Shown here one piece after another: positions 10,346 through 22,025 of a stretch of DNA of 64,000 nucleotides (positions within the stretch are counted from its first letter, which is position 1; the number at the start of each line of letters is the position of its first letter). Source of the DNA: Hormiphora californensis (Eukaryota; Ctenophora; Tentaculata; Cydippida; Pleurobrachiidae). The stretch is from assembly GCA_020137815.1 (NCBI GenBank), contig CM035350.1, forward strand, positions 2,781,037 through 2,845,036, in the 5' to 3' direction. The notes under the pieces are model-generated. The model saw only the letters and a program-made list of their open reading frames with translations, did not search any database and was not told the DNA's origin. A program made the translations under genes and the position numbers.

Positions 10346-12700
10346 TAAAAGGGCGGGGAAAAAAACCCCCCCCCGGGGGTTTTTGGGGGGGGCCCCCCGG
10401 CCCCAAAATTTTTTCCCCCCTTTGGGGGGGGGAATCCAAACCCCCTCCCCCTCCCCCCCTTTTTTTTTCTCTCTCCTCCTCTCTCTTTTCTCTCTCTCTT
10501 TTCTCCCCTCTCTTGCCTCTCCCCTTTCCCTTTTAACCACTTTAAAAAAAAAATTTTTTCCCGCCCCCTTTCAAAATTTTTTTTAGCCCCGGCATTTGGC
10601 CTTTTTGGGGGCCCCCCTCCCCTAACCTTTTAAATTTTAAAAATTTCAATTTTAGCCAAAAAACAAAGCTGAATAACATAAAGCCCAAAAAAAAAAAATG
10701 ACTGAAAACGAACCCCTGCAGCAGGGTGATAAAAACCCACTTTTTGCCCCAATGTTCAAGTCAGAAGGGGTTTAAAAACGGCCCTTCCTTTTTAGCCCAC
10801 CCAGCGGCGAATCTGAACCCCCAAGCAAAGGGAAAACAAAAGTGCAGTGAGGGAAAAAATTTTTCGAGGGCAAATCAAGAATTTTAGAGAAAATTTTTGG
10901 GGAAATAAAAGGGGGAAAAAAGGTTTTAATTGGGAAAAACAAAAAAAAAAACCCTTTTTTGGCGCAAAAAAATTTTTGAGTTAGAACTTTCCCCCAAAAA
11001 AAAACCCCCCCCCCCCCCCCCTTTTTCCCCCCCCCCCCCCCCCCCCCCCCCCCCCTTTTTTCCCCCCCCGGGGGGGCCCCCCCCCAAAACCCCCTTTTCT
11101 CTCTCTCTCCCTCTCTCTCCCCTCCTCTCCTCCCCCTTTTCCTTCTTTTCCCCCTTTCTCCCTTTCTATTATGGCAAAAAAACCGTGGGAAAAAAAATTT
11201 AAAAACCCCCCACCTTACCTTGGGTTCACAACATGAGTATATTTGATTCACCCCAACAAAAATTTAAATGTTTTCCCCCTTCACCCGGGAATTTCTTACA
11301 AAAAAGTAGAGCTTTTACAGAAAGCTAGTGACAAATCACATAACAATAGTCGGCAAAGATAGAGTAGGCATCTGTAAGTTTTTATTGACGATAGGACAGA
11401 CCTGAAAGTTGTTGTTTAGGTTTTTTGCGTAAAGGGAATCCTTGGAACCGAAAAAAAGGAAAAAGGTAGAAGGGTAAGGGGAAAAAGGGTGAGGGAGGGG
11501 TGAAAAAAGAGAGAGAGAAATCACTTCAAGTGCATATCACTTTTTGCTGTTTTTAGTTTTTTAAGGAAAGACAAAGGGGCTGGGTTTTGTAGCCCGAACA
11601 AAGAAGTGATATATAGTGAGGTCAGGGAGAGAGAGCTAAGGGGGATGGGGTAAGAGGGAGTTTATCCCTCCCGAAATTCCAACAATGACTGGGGCTGTGG
11701 CTAAAATTTTAATTAAAAGACCCCATTTCCTTGTGTACGTTAATTCTTTTTGCCCCATCCCGTATTACAGAAAAGTCTGTAAGAATTAGTGACGAAAGGG
11801 GGTTTAAAATTGCCTAACTAGACTGTCTTGAACAACTTTCAAGGGGGTCGTGAATAGAGGTAGTTTTGGAAATTTTAGTTTGTCTAAAAAAGAGAAATCT
11901 GACATTGATTGAAGCTAAATTTTCAATTCTTCAAAATTCAAAATCGGCTCTTGCAATTTCCACCCCAGTTAAAGGGAACAAATTAAAAATAAAGAAAGGA
12001 ATGCACTGAACAAGGAGCTCACCGCGTGGCCACCCCAGTGTATGCTAGGAGTAGCTACACACACACGGTAAGGAATAAAACCGGCTGATTTCCCAGCGTC
12101 ATGTTGCAGATACATAAAAACAAATCTCACATTTCATTGTCCATAATTTCAATTAGGGGGGGGGTCAATGTTCATGTCATGGGAATAATAGAATATTATG
12201 TCATTTGTCAGTAGCTGTCCATTCAGTTTGTTGTAGTAGTCTTTGGTTTTCCATTACTTTTCGTTCGTTTCCCCTTTTATTGATAAACCACCCCAACCCT
12301 TGGGAAACCAATTTAGCACTTTTTCAATAATAAAAATTTGGGTTTCGCCCAAAAATACTTTGCGTAGAGCGGGGGGAAAATTTATGGGGGGTTTAACTTT
12401 TTTTGTCAAATCACAATAAAAACCGGGGGGTAGTATTTTTCTTTTTAAAGCGAAAAATATTTTTGGGACTTAGGGGTGTTAGAACCCCAAATTTCGGGGA
12501 TAAAGGATAACAACAGGTCATATCATGGGGGCAGTAAATAAATGTAACCACAATTAACAGTGTCATTTAAAAAACCCAGTGTTCTTTTAAAAAATTACCC
12601 CTCAAACTAAAATTTTCCCCCTCTCCTCCCCCCTTTTCCATATCACCCTAAAACGTATTTCTGAATTCTTTTTGCCCCCCCTTTAATTGCTGATCTATCA
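9950..12700. other. Homopolymer-rich block, probable low-quality consensus
   Basis: The interval is dominated by runs of C, G, A and T, with CT-rich cores at about 10467-10520 and 11099-11150. Ordinary-looking sequence returns gradually after 11300 but remains homopolymer-expanded to about 12680. Every ORF here consists of poly-Gly/Pro/Lys/Phe and is not called. The pattern fits sequencing or consensus failure around GA/CT microsatellites. Confidence 0.65.
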
Positions 12701-12807
12701 TTAAAAATGGATTCTCGAGTACAAAACACACAATACACACGTTGCGAAATTGTTAAAAACAAGGTAAAAAGAAAGATTCTACCACTACACGTTTTGTACC
12801 CCCTCTC

Positions 12808-15060
12808 TCACGTGATAAGGGAGAGGAGAACAGCAATAAGTGTCACTATCACTAGAGAAGAAGATGATTGTCCCTGGGTGCCCCCCGCAACTGCATCCGT
12901 ACCTGACCCTCCCGTCAACTTGTCCAGAGCCTTGCACACATTCCCCTCGGCCAGGGTCCACTTTCCGCTGGGCGCACACACAATCTCCACCTTATCACCA
13001 TCACACTTCACACTCGCCTTGTCATACACACTGATCCTCCCCACATACTTGGTGAAGGTGTACTCCTGGAAGCTGATCTTCCCCTCGACCTTCCACCCCC
13101 TCCTTACCGAGATCAGGACAGCTCCCATTGTAGTACTTACACACGAAGGGGAGGGTCACCTTATTGTCCATGTCCAGCCAATGACCGCTCTTGCCCTGCA
13201 TCCATGTAGGCGTAGTCCCTGTCGTACTCACTGTTATCAGGCTTATTGTTCCACCAGTAACTGAACCTATCCGATACATCCCCGTTCAGCCACAACCACA
13301 CCCCCTCCTGTCGGCCTCATCAGTGATCCCGATCCAGGCCCTACTCTCATTAGTGGCGTCCTTATTGGTCATTATCAGGTTGAAGACCTCGTTGTTTCTC
13401 ATTGTAGTCCAGGATACTGGTCAGGTGTGCGTCTTTCTGCCACTTCTGACAGGCCGCCTCCGCGTCAGGGGCTGACTTCCCCTCTGAGAAGTATTTGTAT
13501 TCCTTGATGGTGTTGGGATCATACATATCAGCCGCAAAGTTACCGTCGTCACTTGTGTAGGATGCAGCCGTCCCCTGGGAAGCATACACATAGATGTCTG
13601 TCGTGGCCTGTTTGAAGTACTTTTCATTGTACGCCAGGCACTGGAAGACACCATGATCCGCGTTAGTTGGGAATTTGAACACTAACTCCATAGACCCGCT
13701 CCCGACCTGGTTAATATCCACTCTAGCCCCCTTGGCCCCTACAATACCGGCAGTATTTTGGTACCATCCCATTCTGATCTGCGCATTCTCAGAGGTGTCC
13801 ACCTTACATGTCAGACTGAACTCAGTGAACCTGTTGGGGGTGACCTTCACAGGCCCCGAGATACCCAGGAATTTAACATCGAAAGATGAGGGCTCCTCAA
13901 AGATGCTCAGGATTTCCGTTGTTTTGTCCTCACTATTCACCACGTCACACTGGTATTGTCCAAAGCGGGAGCTGTCCAGCCGGGAGAAGGTCAGCTTTCT
14001 CCCTCCCTGGGAGACGCACCAGGTTCTCCGTGCACCCATGTTATCTGGACTTGTTCCTCACCCAGGGGCACAACCTTGTACCACTTTATCTCAGGGGCAG
14101 GGAACCCATACCCTGCACAGAACATACTCCCCTTCCCGCCAATAACGACCTTGTCCCCATAGTTGGCACCCTCCAGGATCTTGGGTGTGCCCCGGACACT
14201 GTTCTGAGTCCCAGCCTGGACTGTTCGTCCTCTTGGCCAAGTGTGACACTCTTATTGAGGACGGTCGAGGTGCCCTTACAAGTGTATTCTCCGATGTGTT
14301 TACTGGCTGTGTTCATGAGTACACCCAAGTCACTGTTTAGTGTTGGATTTTAAAAGTAGCTGCGCCTGTCTAGTCTATCTGTTCCCCGTTGAAAAAAACC
14401 CGGTAAAAATAGGGGGTTGGGGAGGTCCAAGTGGCCATTTTAACTTTACCAGGGGTTGGGAACCACCTTTTTTTTTCGCTCTCATGTGGGGTCCCGTGGT
14501 GAATGGGTTTTACGAATTTCCCTCCCACCCCTGAAATCATCATGAAGTCGGTCTCGGGGGATGGCCTTTCTTGGTGTAACCCCCCCCCCCCCCGTCCGGT
14601 TTGTCCCTTTAAAAAAACCCCAAATCCTCGTCCCCATTAAGGTTTTTGGGGGCCGTTGCTTCCCCGGGGAACTTTTCCAACTTGTCCAACATCAAAAACC
14701 CGGTACTTGGTGCTTACCAGACATGAGATGGTAAGATCGGCCCCCTCCAGCACCTCGTGATCCTCTGGCTCCTTGGAGAATTTGAACTGATTGGAGGGCT
14801 CATCCATGTACTTCTGGGGGTTTTGTTGGCTTTGGGGATCGGGGGGTTAACACAACATCTGAGGGTTTAGCCCGTTGATCTTTTTCCAGGGCACACCAAC
14901 GGCCAATGGTCCCGGGCTGGCAATCGTTTTCGGGGAAAAATGGGCATCGGGGGGTAACAACAGTAGCATCAGAGGGACCCGATCAAGGTCACCGGCCCCG
15001 GACGCTGTTAGAGATGAGGGGTAGGAGGAGGGAGAGAAGAAGTAGTCTGTAACGTATCAT
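12808..15060 (-). CDS. Secreted or membrane-anchored Ig / C-type lectin protein (frameshifted)
   Basis: Reading starts at complement 15060 with a clear signal peptide (MIRYRLLLLSLLLP). Ig-like modules follow (for example GADLTISC near 14730, GEYTC near 14280, GQYQC near 13950, GVFQC near 13650). A C-type-lectin-like domain spans about 13500-13120, with AWIGI, WLWLNGD, YWW and PFVCKYY. The C-terminus near 12810-12880 is a hydrophobic tail suited to a TM or GPI anchor. At least five single-base frame changes break the ORF, and 14390-14990 shows homopolymer expansion like the neighbouring poor blocks. It is either a pseudogene or a good gene with consensus errors; I favour the latter. Confidence 0.65.
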
Positions 15061-15851
15061 AGCCTGGAGAAATATTGTTAGGTTTAGGTTTCGTAGAACC
15101 CGTAAAAATTGCCAAAGGCGAGCAAAATCACGAGGCCTACAACAAAATGATCCAACCCCCCCCCCACCACCCCACCCCTCTACCCCTCACGGTATTCGGA
15201 AGTCCACAAGCCGTCTTGTGCGGTGCATGGAGGAGTCACTGTGTGACCTGTGTAGACAGGAACAGGAGTGCCTCTCCGAAATGTGGCGGGAAATGAATGT
15301 CAATCTGGCATCCCCTAATCAGGTACTGTACAACACGGGAATCTTTGCATTTTATTTCTGCTAGAGTTTGGCAGAGCGATAGGGTTCGGCATTGGTACCA
15401 TTGCCACCTATTCTCGCTTCGTGTCAGCTCGATGTGTCCATATGTCACCAAGGTTTGGCAGGGCAAGTAATGCTATTCAGCTAACTCAAAACACAAAGGA
15501 CAATTTGGGGTGATTGTAATTTACATAAGATCTAAATGTGCATGCGCTATGACCCATACAGCATATGAGAAACAAAATGGGCACATGCAGTTTCGAGTAG
15601 GATACTACTCAAACCCAATTTTCGAGTTAATCTTAAGAACGGTACCCCTGCACCTCTGTGTCTGGGTAATCTTGCCTCGCCCTTTATCGGTCCCCGCCCT
15701 TCCCACGAGTATATAATGACCCACACAATACCATTATGCTACTATAGGAGTGCTGTTCCTGATACAATATATATTGCTATTCTTGTCTGTCACAATGGCA
15801 CTCACTTCCTGGCTCCAAGCCTCACCCAATGTCATACAATTCTAATTTCAG

Positions 15852-18800
15852 GCCTCGAGTGATGACGACCCTGTTGGGTTTGAGGATGCTATGTGTCTAA
15901 TAAGGAGCGGCTCTATAGATGGTCTGAGGGACTTTATCGCTCAGAACAAGCAGTAAGTATTGGGGAATAAGGCTGTTAAATCTCGAACAAAATATTAAGT
16001 AATAGGCAAATAATAATGCTTACAACCATATGCGTGTATCTGTCACAGCAACAATCATGTCACTTGTACATTGTCTAACTATTGTCTAATCCTACATAAG
16101 GACCTTTTAAACGCTCACTTATGTGTTCAATAACTGCTGCAGTTGGTAGTCGTGGGGCAAGAAAAGATGATGATGGGGTAAAGAAAGGGCAGGGGAAAAA
16201 GAGGACAAACGACCTTCAAAACTGGGCGGTGCAGTGTGCAGAATTGTACAACATGGTCAGATACTACCGGTTCGAACTACTGAAGAAAGTACCCACATTC
16301 ATGCCTTGCCTTGCTCCACTTTGGGTTTGAACAAAACATCATATTCATAGAAAAGTTGAAGACTATAAGTATATGCATAACACCTGAGCTCTTTTTGTCG
16401 GTAGTTATGAACAGGTGGTGGTAGGCAGAAGATATTATGTAAAATTGGAGAGTGCGAAAAACAAGGCGAAAGACAAAAATGGGACGATAAGCCCCCTGTC
16501 GACAGAACTCCCTAAAACTTTGTGGAGACCTATACTTGAACGCAGGAAAAGGAATTTTGGTTCTACTAGAGCTAACACAACCTCGTGTACTAAATTCATT
16601 ACAAGGATAGAGGTTGAAAGTAGTAAGCTCCAGAGCAATATATTCTGAGTAATCCAGTGACCATGCTAGCTATCATATGTCACGACACACCCAATCCATG
16701 TGTGTAGCTAGTGCAATGTGATTACATCTTGTACAAATCGGGAGCGGGATCGGGGGCCAGATCCCCCCAAACCGGGGAAACAAACAAAGTGGGGGAGGAA
16801 TATAAATTGAAACGGAATAAAAGGGGTTTTTTCGTTTTCAAGGGAAAACCCTTTTTGGAAATGGGGGAAAAAACAAACCCAATTTAAAAATTTTTAAAAA
16901 AACAAACCGGAAAAGGGGGGAAAAAAAAAAAATGGGAAATTTGTTTTGGGGGCAAAAAATTTTTTTTGCAAGGAGGGGGGGCCTGAGAAGGGGAGAAGGG
17001 GGGAAGAAGGGGGAGAGAGAGGAGGAGAGAAGGAGGGGAGGAGAGAGAGAGAAAGGGGCCCCCCCTTCTTGTCTTTGTTCGTTTGGGGGGGGAAAAAAAC
17101 CCGGGGGGGGTTTTTTTCCCGGGGGTTCCCCCCTTCCTCCCCGGTTTCCCCCAACCCCCCCCCCTTTTTTTTTCCCCCCCCCAAGGGTTGGGGAAAAAAG
17201 ACGTAAGTTTTTACACCCTAGCTGGGCGTCCCCCCCCCCCAGGCCCTTTTTAAAAATTTCACCCCCGAAAGGTTTTGGGAAGGGGAATCCAATTTTAAAA
17301 AAAATTGAGATTTAGTTTTTCTATCCCCCCTCCATTTCTCACCCCCCCCCCCTTTTTCTTTACCTTTTTTACAAACCCCTACCCCCAAAAGAAAGGTAAA
17401 GGGTTCTTTCAAAGAGGGGGATTTTTTTGGGGGAAAATTTTTGCCCTTAAAGTAAGATTTTTCCCCAACAAAAAAGGGGGTTTTTGGGGGGGCCCCGGGG
17501 GGAAACCCCCGGCGGGAAACAACGGGCAAAAAATTTTCCCCCGGCTTGGGGAAAATTAATCTCAAAACAGGGGTTCGGGGCTCACCCCGACCCTTAATTT
17601 TTCCCCCCCCCAACCCCCAATTTTCTAAAAACCCCCAATTCTCCCCAAAAGACCCCCCCCTTTTGTTTTAAAAACCATCCCCCAAAAGAACTGACCCTAA
17701 TTATAGTGCCCCACTGCTACTCCCCCTACCCCCACTGCTATAACACCTCCCCCTACTCCCACTGTTACATCCCCCCCCCGCAGTGTTGTATTGGATACAG
17801 ACGATGATGGCTGTACCCTGCTTCACCACGCCATCAAGAGGGGAGAGCAAGCAGTTTCATCCATTTTAATCCAAGCTGGTGTGGACACCAATGCTAAAGA
17901 TAGACAGGGAAACACAGCTCTTCATTTGTTAGCAATGCTAAAACATCCCAAACAAGGTACAAATAGCTGTGAGGTTTTATAACACACACTTCCAGTTCCA
18001 ATATATATGACTGAATGTAGTCTGGCAGCGATCTGACCCGATCTCAGAAGCTCCAGATCTGCGATATGGTTAGTTTAATAACCCAACCCTCACCCTCCAT
18101 CTCTACCAGGTCAACTGCTAGAGTGTCTAACTAAATCCCCCACCGGTATCAATACATTCCTGCTGAACGACGCCAAGGAAACAGCCCTCTCAATTTCTAT
18201 TTCTACTGACAACTTTGAACTACAGAGCCTTCTGGAGCCCATCATGTTCAAGGAGTCTAGTGGCATCATTTTACGGTGAATATGATATGTACTGTTAATT
18301 TATGTTTTGCACTGTTTTTAGTGAAGACGGGACTTGTTACCCGTCAATGTGTGTTATGGAGATTCACATTTGATCGTTATAATAATATCATAATATAACG
18401 TAGCCGCTCTATCTTGATGTTTAGTGTCATCCTATTTCTCAGGTGTCTTGGAGGATCGGTTGGTTTGATGTTACCGGATGACACATCGGCCTGCCTGCGG
18501 TATCTTGTTTCTAAAGTGAAGTGCTGGAATCCCTTCGAGAAGAAAGGGCTCAGTAGAGTTAAATCTGTTAACTATCGGTTAGTGGGGGGCTCAGTAGAGT
18601 TAAATCTGTTAACTATCGGTAAGGGGGGTGGCGGGGCTCAGTAATCACTATTAGCTAGTCAATAGCACAATCTTGTGAAGCAATATAAATATCGATTGTG
18701 TCTCTGTGTGCTGACCCAATATCCTACTAGGTCACTGAAAGAGCGAAATGCAGGGGTTATTAACGGGGGCACAACCGAACCAGTGGTAGCTGCAGCAGTG

Positions 18801-20552
18801 GATCCCTATAAGCTGAAGAAAACAGTAGCTGATAATAACGAGAAAATAGGTAAGTGTTTAGGGGCAGGCGACAACTACACAAGGAAAGATTATTCTTATT
18901 ATGGGGGGGGGGGGGCATGGCGATGGGTGTGATCTGAGCTGTAATTCTTGTATCATACCTCAAATCTACCCCGCCACAATTTAATATCTCCTGCTGCCGG
19001 GATCACAGTGATACTATCACTCTCTTCTCGCCTTCAATAAAACCATCCATCCACCCGATTATCCTTTATAAGGATATCAATCTTATCATTCTCTCCCAAA
19101 ACAGTGAAGTTAAAGGAAGAGGTAGATGGTGTCCGAGGTCAAATGGTTGTTAGTAGCGCCCTTCACGCGGCGGCTCTCTCGCGTCTGGAGGAGCGACTAG
19201 CTATTGAACAAGAGGAGAGGAGGGAAGCCATGTCGGAAATTAAAGAAAGCTACCAGAATAAACTAAATATTCTGGAGGCAGATCTTTTGGAGGCGAAACA
19301 GCTGGAAGAGGACGCCAAGGAGGTAAAGCAGAATGGCCTAGTTCCACCCCATCCCAAACCATGTCCACTGGTATCATTGTTCACACCAGTTGTGTGGGTG
19401 AGTGTATCATGACACAGAAGACGATCATTTAGACGTTTCGGCGTCTGCCATTATCAATAAATTTGGGGGAATCTGATCGGCATGATACACCATTGCACAC
19501 AACTGATGTGAACAATGGAAACAATGATATACAATACCCCACCAGTCTCTACCACCTTGTACAAATATCCACTGATGCTATTATAGTTGGAATAGTTCCA
19601 GCTTGTTTAATTCCCCCACCCCCTCAGGCACTGAATGACGTGGTCCAGCTAAAGAAGAGATACAAATTGAACTGGGTACCTAAGAGTATCACCAGGAAGT
19701 GCGCTGAGGTGGACTGTAGAAAGGTGTTTCAGGATGGCTTCACCCAGCATCACTGTCGCTGTTGTGGACGGGTATTCTGCTGCCAGTGCTCCATACAGAG
19801 GTACACTTGTCACGATTCTATGTGTGACTTCTATGTGTGACTTCTATGTGACTTCTATGTTACACCTATAATACGACTTGTTTGTTACTTTGAGTGCCGC
19901 CTGCCTACATGCGTTGCAGTACATTGTACAATCTAGATAACACCCCTGATAAACTGTTGATATTGACAGTGACACTGTGACCTCCCTGCATTGACCTCAC
20001 ATGTATACTGTTTTGTTATCTAATGTCGCACATGTTTTCAGAGTACCAGTGCCAGCGTACGGTTACGAGGCCCCTGTGCGGGTGTGTAAGCACTGCTACG
20101 GACTGCTCAACGAGGAGGTGCTTTGTGATTTCGACGAGTCTGATATCGATATCGACCAGTGGAACTGTGTTCACCTGCAGAACGTAGCAAATGCAGACAA
20201 TATAGGTCGGAAACCGAACAAATTCCTGAGGGCATTCAGCAGTAGTGGGGGTAGTAGGACACGGACAGGGACTGTAACATCATCTGGATATACCAGTAGT
20301 ACGACCTCCCCAAATGATGGTGATGATGGTGATGATGGGGGAGGAGAGAGTGCCGGGGAGGAGGATCCGTATGGAAGTGAGAGTGAGGGGAGTACCATCA
20401 GCAACAACAGTGTCGAGGAGAGTTCCATATTCACCGGAGACAGCAGTTCTATCAGTGAAAGTGGCAGCAAAAAAACTTGGCCCAAATTTAAACAGATGTT
20501 TGGCTCTGCGTCACTAAAGAGTCTGAAAATCAAGGGGGCCATTGAGAATTAG
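15852..20552 (+). CDS. Ankyrin-repeat / coiled-coil / FYVE zinc-finger protein (5' end not found)
   Basis: Eight exons join in phase: 15852-15952, 17784-17956, 18110-18275, 18443-18577, 18731-18849, 19105-19322, 19628-19800, 20042-20552. Ankyrin repeats come first (DGCTLLHHAIKRGE, GNTALHLLA). A charged helix follows (exon 19105-19322), then a FYVE-type finger: C-x4-C, QHHCRCCG, C-x2-C and VCKHC split across the last two exons. FYVE domains bind PI3P on early endosomes, so an endosomal scaffold role is likely. The C-terminal 140 residues are Ser/Asp-rich and unique. The canonical basic R(R/K)HHCR is QHHCR here. The order recalls rabankyrin-5, but no BTB domain is seen. The first exon(s) upstream of 15852 are missing. 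Confidence 0.75.
16750..17720. other. Second homopolymer-rich, probable low-quality block
   Basis: Same texture as 9950-12700, with a GA-rich core at about 17008-17053. It lies wholly within the 1.8-kb intron between ankyrin exons at 15952 and 17784. Two short ORFs in the same intron (16121-16330 and 16415-16648) have no recognisable domain and are not called. Confidence 0.65.
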
Positions 20553-21453
20553 ACAGTGTATCACTATCCGTATTCAGTGAATTCTAGACTCTGTTATTAT
20601 AGACAAGGGTCAAGGACTTAGGGTGTTTTGATCGACTGAGCTTTTCAATTCCACACTTTGATAGACTCTTTGAAGTGATCTGACTCAGACAATCCAGTTT
20701 GTAAACATGTTTAGTACATTATTAGTTTTTAGTAAATTTTTAAGCATGATTTCAGTGATTTTCTGTTTTTGTTTGATATAAATATTATTATGGTTGGGGT
20801 TTATATTTTAGTTTTTACATATTTTTGAAACGTGCAGAGCAGAGAAGTACAGTTGTTTTAAAGATAGACTGACTGAATCAACATCGTATGATACATTTAC
20901 TTCAACTAGCGTTATCTATCGAGATTTTATTATGTTTTAAGATCACTGTCAGGCTCTGCTGAACGGCCTATGAGCGCCGAGCGGAGCGAAGAGGCTGGCA
21001 GGCTGCTGGCTGAGATTGAGAATGGTCAGGCATCATAAGATTAAGTACTGATATGTAGTGATGTAGTGTTACTGATAGTGATTTAACAATTTGTTTGAAT
21101 TTGATTTCTACCAGTCTGTTTAAAAAAAAATGCAATTTTCTTTTGATAATTAATGGAAACGATTTCTTTAATGAAACCCAAAGAATAAAACTTGGGGTAA
21201 TAATACTGATAGTAAGGTCATTAGTCCTTAGCTTAGTAATAGTATTACTGTATGGCGGCGCCATACCCCAATTTGATTCTCAGATGTGGTGGCGGCGCCA
21301 GACAGTAGTATTATTTTGGCAAAATTAGCAAGGTGCACGCGTATTTTTGTTGTGTTGACTGCCTAGATACGCGCAGCAATTCGAGGATTATTCCGCGCGC
21401 TCTTTTTCAGTGCAGCAACACACAAAATCTAAGTTGACAAAATCGAAAACAAA
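20553..21453. other. Intergenic / 3' UTR, no gene seen
   Basis: AT-rich sequence downstream of the FYVE gene. It contains an imperfect inverted repeat at about 21234-21314 with two TGGCGGCGCCA palindromes embedded in matching arms (about 22 of 26 positions). A similar motif occurs near 54355-54415. No ORF of substance. Confidence 0.5.
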
Positions 21454-21748
21454 AGGGATCCCTAAAAAAGTTCAGTATTTACACAGAGTTTACACAGTCT
21501 TTACACAGTCATTACACCCAGAGCGGCGCGTGCTGCGTTTTGCGGCTTTTTCTAAGAAAATATTGGATTGTGTGCTGCACAATTGAGTAAATTGAGCGCT
21601 GCGGCGAAAAAAAGTTTCCGAAAACGCTGCAAATCGAGTGCGAAAGACGCAGTCTTTACACCCAGAGCGGCGCGGGCGCTCTGGGTGTAACGACTGTGTA
21701 AAGACTGTGTAAACTCTGTGTAAATACTGAACTTTTTTAGGGATCCCT
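21454..21748. mobile_element. GGGATCCC-end MITE, complete copy, 295 bp
   Basis: It starts AGGGATCCCTAAAAAAGTTC and ends with the exact inverse. Arms of about 75 bp carry TTTACACAG repeats, and the interior is GC-rich. Because AGGGATCCCT is itself palindromic, the terminal repeat and target duplication cannot be separated by eye. Two fragments of the same family lie at 1770-1847 and 3445-3737. Confidence 0.8.
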
Positions 21749-21867
21749 AAGGCGTGAGAGCCAAAACAAGTTTCCGGCACGTTTGTTTCGTTTTCAGCTT
21801 TTGGGACAAAGTTTCCCGCACGTTATTTAAAAATCGTGCACCACCCAAGGGGGTGACTACAAAAAAT

Positions 21868-22016
21868 GGCCTTGAATTTCCTACCAAATAAACTTTAAAT
21901 TAGCTAAAACAGATGAGTGGTTCGGCGGTTAGAGCCATTTTAGTGGATCAATTTTTTTTGGTAGCACGTACCTGTAAACAGGCCACCAAACACCCAGATC
22001 GTAACGGCGCCCACCT
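21868..22016 (+). mobile_element. MULE-like MITE, family A, 5'-truncated copy
   Basis: It matches the right 60% of the family, from the GGCCTTGA motif to CAGATCGTAACGGCGCCC. The left terminus and the TTAGGG-like part are absent. Confidence 0.75.
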
Positions 22017-22025
22017 CATGTGCAC

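Noticed and set aside
9957-11251. Long ORFs on both strands in the homopolymer block
   Set aside because: Products are poly-Gly, Pro, Phe and Lys, mirrored on both strands, and arise from homopolymer runs.
16121-16648. Two ORFs in the ankyrin-gene intron as extra exons
   Set aside because: The exons at 15852-15952 and 17784-17956 already join in phase (CA|T) to give continuous ankyrin sequence, and the ORFs show no domain.
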